A stretch of 64,000 nucleotides of DNA from Acidobacteriota bacterium. GTDB taxonomy: Bacteria > Aquificota > Aquificia > Aquificales > Aquificaceae. Shown piece by piece: positions 59,560 through 64,000 of the stretch. The stretch's first letter is position 1, and each line of letters starts with the position of its first letter. Below the pieces are notes generated by a model. It was not told where the DNA came from. It saw only the letters and a list, made by a program, of their open reading frames with translations, and made no database searches. Made by a program: the position numbers and the translations under genes. The stretch covers positions 1 to 64,000 of the forward strand of contig RFFP01000012.1 in the NCBI GenBank assembly GCA_003696155.1, in the 5' to 3' direction.

Positions 59560-60937
59560 GTAGCTTCTCTTTCCCTTTGCCTTTTATTATTTTCAGCTTA
59601 GGTCTCGTTATGGCAAGGCCTCCATCTTCAACATCCTTTGTTATGACAGAACCTCCCGCAATATAAGAGTAGGCCCCAAGCTTTATGGGTGCTACTATGA
59701 GAGAGTTGCTACCTATAAAGGCACCTTCCCCCACAGAGCTTTTATATTTTCTCTTTCCATCAAAGTTTGCAAAAACCACGCCCGCACCCACGTTGACCCT
59801 GTCAGCAAGCTCCGCATCGCCTATGTAAGCAAGGTGCTTTGCTTTAACATCCTTACCAATGTTAGACTTCTTAACCTCAACAAAGTTTCCCACATGACTC
59901 CCCTCTCCTATAACAGCCCCATCCCTGACGTGAGCAAAGGGACCAACAACGGCACCCTGCTTTATGTGGGAGTTTCTTATGACAGAGTAGGGCTCTACAA
60001 TGGCACCCTCTTCTATGGTAGAGTTTTCTACCACACCACCCTTTCCTATGATTACTCCCCTACCTATCTTAGTTTTACCTCTCAGCATCACATCGGGGTA
60101 TACCTCCACCTCACCCTCAAAAACCACGTCCGGCTCTATCCACACACTTTCAGGCTGATGTATGGTATTACCCTTTAAAGCCCATTCTTGAAGTAATCTT
60201 AGTCTAATGACGTTCTCCGCCACCGCCAGGTCCCATCGGGTATTTACACCGAGAACTTCTGTAGGGTCTTCGGCCACAAAGGTTCTCACATCGTACCCTT
60301 TCTCGTACATGAGCCTGAAAACTTCTGTAAGATAGACCTCTCCCGTTATTTGACTTGGATTAACCATGAAGAGGGTTTCAAGGAGATGAGGACAGTAGAA
60401 AAGGTACACACCTGCGTTTACCTCCCTTATTGTCTTCTCCTCAGGGCCTGCATCTTTCTCCTCCACTATTCCTACAACCCTTCCCCTTTGGTCCTTCAGG
60501 ACTCTACCGTAGCCCGTAGGATCGGGTAGCTCGCATGTAAGGATGAGGCCGCTTAGCTTACTTCCCTCATACTCTTCCACGAGTTTGGAAAATCTTAGCA
60601 TGCTCTTAAGCGTCTGTGAGCTTACAAGAGGGGAGTCACCGTTCAACACAAACAGATATCCGTCATAGTCCCTCCAGAAGTCCACTGCGGACAGCACCGC
60701 ATCCCCTGTGCCGCCCTTTGGGTTTGACTGATAAAAGTATAGGATTTGATTGCCTATGATGTTTTTTACCTCTTCTGCTCCATGGCCTACGACCATGGCT
60801 GTACCCTCGGTTTCAACCTCTTTTAGAACTCTCAAAACATACCAGACCATGGGCTTTCCCAATATGGGGTAAAGTACCTTGGGTTTTTGGCCTTTAAACC
60901 TCGTCCCTAAGCCTGCTGCAAGTATAAGTGCGCGCAT
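59549..60937 (-). CDS. glmU: Bifunctional UDP-N-acetylglucosamine pyrophosphorylase / glucosamine-1-phosphate acetyltransferase
   Basis: The 462-aa enzyme makes UDP-GlcNAc for peptidoglycan and lipid A. The N-terminal half has ALILAAGLGTRFKGQKPKVL and the uridylyl site. The C-terminal half is a left-handed beta-helix of hexapeptide repeats with the acetyltransferase region KHLAYIGDAELADRVNVGAG. It lies 12 bp after lpxA, which uses the product; its own -10 box suggests separate transcription too. Confidence 0.96.
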   Translation of the reverse strand: MRALILAAGLGTRFKGQKPKVLYPILGKPMVWYVLRVLKEVETEGTAMVVGHGAEEVKNIIGNQILYFYQSNPKGGTGDAVLSAVDFWRDYDGYLFVLNGDSPLVSSQTLKSMLRFSKLVEEYEGSKLSGLILTCELPDPTGYGRVLKDQRGRVVGIVEEKDAGPEEKTIREVNAGVYLFYCPHLLETLFMVNPSQITGEVYLTEVFRLMYEKGYDVRTFVAEDPTEVLGVNTRWDLAVAENVIRLRLLQEWALKGNTIHQPESVWIEPDVVFEGEVEVYPDVMLRGKTKIGRGVIIGKGGVVENSTIEEGAIVEPYSVIRNSHIKQGAVVGPFAHVRDGAVIGEGSHVGNFVEVKKSNIGKDVKAKHLAYIGDAELADRVNVGAGVVFANFDGKRKYKSSVGEGAFIGSNSLIVAPIKLGAYSYIAGGSVITKDVEDGGLAITRPKLKIIKGKGKEKLLDG

Positions 60938-60943
60938 GAGACT

Positions 60944-60949
60944 ATTTTA
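60944..60949 (-). promoter_or_regulatory. -10 element placed for a leaderless glmU transcript
   Basis: Minus-strand TAAAAT ends 6 nt before the glmU ATG (60937). With the following bases it repeats the 11-mer TAAAATAGTCT seen before accC. No Shine-Dalgarno sequence is present. Confidence 0.4.
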
Positions 60950-61744
60950 TCATCGGTGCCTTCCTGCGTCCCTTGCCACCCCCCTCTTGGAGCTCTGTAT
61001 AAACTCTACAAGCTTTCTCACAGCTTCGTGATGTCCAAAGTCTTTTATAACAAGCTCTATAGCATCCTTCTTGAGCATTCCGCTTCGGAAAAGTAGTTTA
61101 TAGGCCCTCTTTATACTGTTTATTACCTCATTTGAAAAACCCTTTCTCTCCAACCCTACGGTGTTTATACCGTAAAGATGGGCATGCTGTCCAGAGGCCC
61201 TAGTATAAGGAGGGATATCTAGGGATACGCCAGAGAGTCCACCTACCATGGCGTAAGCCCCAACACGTGCCCACTGATGTACAGCGGACAGCCCACCTAT
61301 AAAGGCATATTCACCGACTTCCACGTGACCACCGAGGGTGGCACAGTTGGCCATTATAACACCCCTCCTTACAACGCAGTCGTGAGCAACGTGGGAGTAT
61401 GCCATAAGCATAACCTCGTCCTCTATTACGGTTTTCATCTTATCTAGGGCTGTCCCCCTATGCACGGTCACATATTCCCTTAGTATGACTCTGTTGCCTA
61501 TAATTACTTCACTCTCTTCACCTTTGTACCTAAGATGCTGAGGCTCTTCTCCTATGATAGCCCCATCGTATATCTTACAATCTTCACCTATGCGTACACG
61601 ACCTCTTATGGAAACCCTTGCCCCTATTTTAGTATTATTGCCTATGCTAACCCTCCCTTCTAGGACTGTATAGGGACCCACCTCCACATCCTCTCCAAAC
61701 TCCACATCTCCCTTTATTATGACCGTTGGATGGACCTTTACCAT
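60950..61744 (-). CDS. lpxA: UDP-N-acetylglucosamine acyltransferase
   Basis: The 264-aa left-handed beta-helix enzyme starts lipid A synthesis by acylating UDP-GlcNAc. The catalytic histidine is in MAYSHVAHDCVV. HRGTALDKMKTVIEDEV, ANCATLGGHVEVGE and the C-terminal SIKRAYKLLFRSGM are LpxA-typical. It shows that the organism has a lipopolysaccharide outer membrane. The start overlaps the CinA-like gene by 7 bp, with a GGGAGGT ribosome-binding site. Confidence 0.96.
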   Translation of the reverse strand: MVKVHPTVIIKGDVEFGEDVEVGPYTVLEGRVSIGNNTKIGARVSIRGRVRIGEDCKIYDGAIIGEEPQHLRYKGEESEVIIGNRVILREYVTVHRGTALDKMKTVIEDEVMLMAYSHVAHDCVVRRGVIMANCATLGGHVEVGEYAFIGGLSAVHQWARVGAYAMVGGLSGVSLDIPPYTRASGQHAHLYGINTVGLERKGFSNEVINSIKRAYKLLFRSGMLKKDAIELVIKDFGHHEAVRKLVEFIQSSKRGVARDAGRHR

Positions 61745-62367
61745 TGCAACCTCCCTAAGAGGTATCTTCTCAAAATTTCAAGAGCCCACTGGGTTGCTTT
61801 AAAGCGGTTTTCGTTTCTATCCCCCTGCAGAAGGACCTTCTTGACTAAAACTTCCTTGTCTGTAGCCAAACCTATGTATGTGAGCCCTACGGGTTTGTCC
61901 TTAGTTCCCCCACTGGGACCTGATATACCAGTTATGGCAAGGGTTATATCTGCGTCCGTCTCTTCCAATGCGCCCAGTGCCATCTGTCTGCATACTTCTT
62001 CAGACACAGCTCCGTACTTTCCGAGGGCTTCCTCCCCCACACTTAGAAGCTTGGTTTTCAGTTCGTTGGCGTATACCACAAAACCGCCAATAAAATATTC
62101 CGATGCTCCGGGAACGTTCACTATCCTTGCAGAGAGGAGTCCACCGGAACAACTCTCCGCAACAGCGAGCTTTATTCCCCTCTCTTTTAACATCCTTCCC
62201 ACAACAGCCTCAAGCTCATCCCTTCCTACGGTGTAAACAAAATCCCCATATCTATCCAAGAAGGCCTTGAGCTCATCCTCCCTATTAAAGAAAAGGTCTA
62301 CACCACCAGTCCAAACTCTGTGAGCATAGGCTTGAAAACCTTCCTCAAGTCCGAAGGTTCTAACCAT
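61738..62367 (-). CDS. CinA-like nicotinamide-nucleotide amidase (PncC domain) lacking the usual N-terminal domain
   Basis: The product is about 209 aa. The C-terminal PncC/CinA domain carries AVAESCSGGLLSARIVNVPGAS and ITGISGPSGGT with the catalytic Ser and Lys region. It opens with MVRTFGLEEG, the linker seen in the middle of full CinA. The usual N-terminal MocF/MoaB-like domain (about 170 aa) is absent. PncC hydrolyses NMN in NAD recycling. The ATG at 62367 has an AAGGAGAG ribosome-binding site; an ATG at 62412 overlapping the upstream stop is the alternative. Confidence 0.82.
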   Translation of the reverse strand: MVRTFGLEEGFQAYAHRVWTGGVDLFFNREDELKAFLDRYGDFVYTVGRDELEAVVGRMLKERGIKLAVAESCSGGLLSARIVNVPGASEYFIGGFVVYANELKTKLLSVGEEALGKYGAVSEEVCRQMALGALEETDADITLAITGISGPSGGTKDKPVGLTYIGLATDKEVLVKKVLLQGDRNENRFKATQWALEILRRYLLGRLQW

Positions 62368-62408
62368 TATCTCTCCTTGCTTGTCTTTGTATTCGCACAG
62401 CCCAACAA

Positions 62409-63995
62409 TCATCTCAGTGTCTCATATCTGTTGCATGGGTCCTTATGTAGGTTGCCCACTCTTACACCTGGGTCAAAGGGTTGATACTCCTCGTATTCGG
62501 AGGATATAAAAATCACGCCCTCCGCCACATTTTTTGTAATGCTTATATGTATATCCCTTTCGTTTATACTGACACTATCCTTCAGCCCTAGATCCCTTGC
62601 TGTCCTTGGGTTTATGTATGCCCTTTGGAATCTCTCCATATCATGGGTCCAAGGGTTCCAATGACCCATATCCTCCACAAGACCGCTATCCGTATACAGG
62701 TAGAGCTCAGACTTAGGATGGTCCTTAGGTTCGTACTTTAAGGACTCAACCTTCGGTAGGTTAATCCTAACACCCTCCTCTTTGCCCTTTAGCTCCTCAA
62801 GTTCTATACCATACTCTTGGAGAAAAGAATAGAGGTTGACCTCTTTCCTATAAACCTCCGACAGCACATGATAGGGGTTGTATATACCCTCCTCCGGCCT
62901 TAGGGTTTGTGGAGAGTAAAGGAGAAAGCCAAAACCATGTCTGTAGTTTATAAACTCCCTTTCATGAAAGAGAGTAGCACCAAAAACCAAATTAGAGTGG
63001 TGGGCTGTCACATTTGGGAAGGTCTGAAAGCTAACGATAAACTTATCCTCCATCAACCTTAGGTGTTCATCGCTCAGATACCTGAAAAGGTTTCCAATTA
63101 CCACAAGGTTATCAAACTCCTCAAGCCTGTTGAAAAACTCTCTAAGCTCCTTAGCAGGAAAGGGCATAAGGTCACCTACCAGGCTGTAATTTACAGAGAA
63201 CTTCCGACTTATCTGCGACAGTGCATATAGGAGAGCTCCCCTAAAAGGAGAGAGGAGCAGGTGACTACCGATGAGAAGGAGAGAACCCCTGAGCAGGAAG
63301 AACCACCTCTTGACGGATTCTGCATCACCCTCAGCTTTCTCAGGGCTGATAACTTGGTATAAGAAGTTAACCATAAGATCAGGCTTAAGGACAAGCCTCT
63401 GCTTTGCCTTTGCGCATAGGGTTTCATAGCGTGAAGATAGGCAGAAGAGGTAAGCACCCTTCTCTATGGCATCCACTATCCAACGTGTGGACATAACTTC
63501 AGAAAATACGGGCTCTGCGTCTATGGAAAGTATAAACCTTGCATCCTTCCATTCTGTAAAATTCACAGTAGAGGGAAGAAAGTCCACCACAGGGGCATCG
63601 ACGAAGAGTTCATCGGACAAAGACCGTGCGAGCAGATACTCTTCTAAACCCGCCTGCCTACCCAATAGAAAGGCAGTTTTACCAACGCTTAATTTATCCC
63701 TTAGTATGCTTATGGCGATTGAATGGTCTATTTCCCTAAAGCCCTCTCCTTCCCTGAGGAATATACCCTTAAGTCTAAGGGAGTTACCGGGGAGCTCTTG
63801 AATGTAGGTTATGCCCTTGGTACAAAGACTGCCCATACCCCTTGGGTCTGAGGGATTGCCGTAAAGGTCTACTATTTTGTTATCCTTAAGATAGATTATG
63901 TATCCACAACCACAACCACAACCTGCGCATAGCCCTACTCTTTCCCTATCGAAGTCTTTAGCAGAAAGAGGAACATTGGTAGCTTCTAATCCCAT
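62409..63995 (-). CDS. Compact molybdopterin oxidoreductase-like protein with N-terminal [4Fe-4S] site
   Basis: The 528-aa protein has an N-terminal cluster site C23, C26, C30 and C58 (CxxCxxxC, then GSLCTKG), followed by domains like the Mo/W-bisMGD superfamily. The C-terminal domain has NPWTHDMERFQRAYINPRTARDLGL, the last molybdopterin-binding barrel. It is much shorter than formate dehydrogenase or nitrate reductase (700-1200 aa). No Tat signal is visible. The ATG at 63995 lies 6 bp from the window edge, so it could start further upstream. The substrate is unknown. Confidence 0.75.
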   Translation of the reverse strand: MGLEATNVPLSAKDFDRERVGLCAGCGCGCGYIIYLKDNKIVDLYGNPSDPRGMGSLCTKGITYIQELPGNSLRLKGIFLREGEGFREIDHSIAISILRDKLSVGKTAFLLGRQAGLEEYLLARSLSDELFVDAPVVDFLPSTVNFTEWKDARFILSIDAEPVFSEVMSTRWIVDAIEKGAYLFCLSSRYETLCAKAKQRLVLKPDLMVNFLYQVISPEKAEGDAESVKRWFFLLRGSLLLIGSHLLLSPFRGALLYALSQISRKFSVNYSLVGDLMPFPAKELREFFNRLEEFDNLVVIGNLFRYLSDEHLRLMEDKFIVSFQTFPNVTAHHSNLVFGATLFHEREFINYRHGFGFLLYSPQTLRPEEGIYNPYHVLSEVYRKEVNLYSFLQEYGIELEELKGKEEGVRINLPKVESLKYEPKDHPKSELYLYTDSGLVEDMGHWNPWTHDMERFQRAYINPRTARDLGLKDSVSINERDIHISITKNVAEGVIFISSEYEEYQPFDPGVRVGNLHKDPCNRYETLR

Positions 63996-64000
63996 GCAAT

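Overview
The window is about 64 kb of very compact chromosome from a thermophilic, hydrogen- and sulfur-oxidising chemolithoautotroph. The family is probably Aquificaceae (Hydrogenobacter/Thermocrinis-like). This is an inference from gene content, not from a database search. The main clues are BpsA (branched-chain polyamine synthase, a thermophile marker), a two-CxxC protein disulfide oxidoreductase (PDO), a group 3b NiFe-hydrogenase operon, flavocytochrome c-type sulfide dehydrogenase flavoproteins, Gram-negative envelope genes (lpxA, LptF/G-like, MlaD-like, RlpA-like) and start/stop overlaps at most gene junctions. I find no insertion sequence, prophage, CRISPR array or rRNA, and no gene-free stretch longer than about 200 bp.

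Layout. 1-7.4 kb: 5' end of an Hsp20 gene, ubiX, then accC-holB-ricT-like-short RlmN-like, an RlpA-like gene, acylphosphatase, a five-LysM/degenerate-M23 protein, and the end of the next minus-strand cluster (upp). 7.4-14.3 kb, minus strand: rusA-like, DUF4149, dapA, bioA, rsmI, a tandem Usp protein and gyrB. 14.3-22.5 kb: tRNA-Glu, bpsA, an orphan HTH-like gene, short-form hisG, birA, the hydBGDA hydrogenase operon and prfB. 22.5-31 kb: rimI, hpt, pncA, pgk, an inositol-phosphatase-family gene, Usp, TPR protein, LptF/G-like permease, DUF3108, small TPR protein and PDO. 31-36.6 kb: SDR, a large GGDEF-EAL protein, DUF1461, an S-layer-like/diheme cytochrome fusion and tRNA-Pro. 36.6-44 kb: mtaD, zinc-ribbon coiled coil, rodA, hemW, M48-TPR lipoprotein, argJ, TlpA-like and rpmI. 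44-47.5 kb: Tat-exported FCSD-like, Rieske and FCSD-like genes. 47.6-55 kb: ilvBN, pepA, an FAD oxidoreductase, a diguanylate cyclase and pdxA. 55-59.5 kb: purS-purQ, an MCE-(coiled coil)-beta protein, M29 peptidase, Crp/Fnr regulator and tRNA-Lys. 59.5-64 kb: glmU, lpxA, a CinA-like gene lacking its usual N-terminal domain, and a molybdopterin oxidoreductase.

How the genes fit together. Three genes serve biotin-dependent carboxylation (accC, bioA, birA). The group 3b hydrogenase would supply or dissipate NAD(P)H. The FCSD/Rieske cluster looks like a periplasmic sulfur-oxidation electron-transfer module.

The most interesting observations are these. First, an exact sigma-54 promoter consensus lies in front of the Rieske-FCSD operon. 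Second, a 33-bp element (27/33 identical) occurs upstream of two exported redox genes at similar distances. Third, about a dozen genes have a -10 hexamer ending only 6-8 nt before the start codon and no Shine-Dalgarno sequence, which suggests leaderless transcripts. Fourth, one MlaD-like protein seems to carry its own C-terminal beta-rich, possibly outer-membrane, domain.
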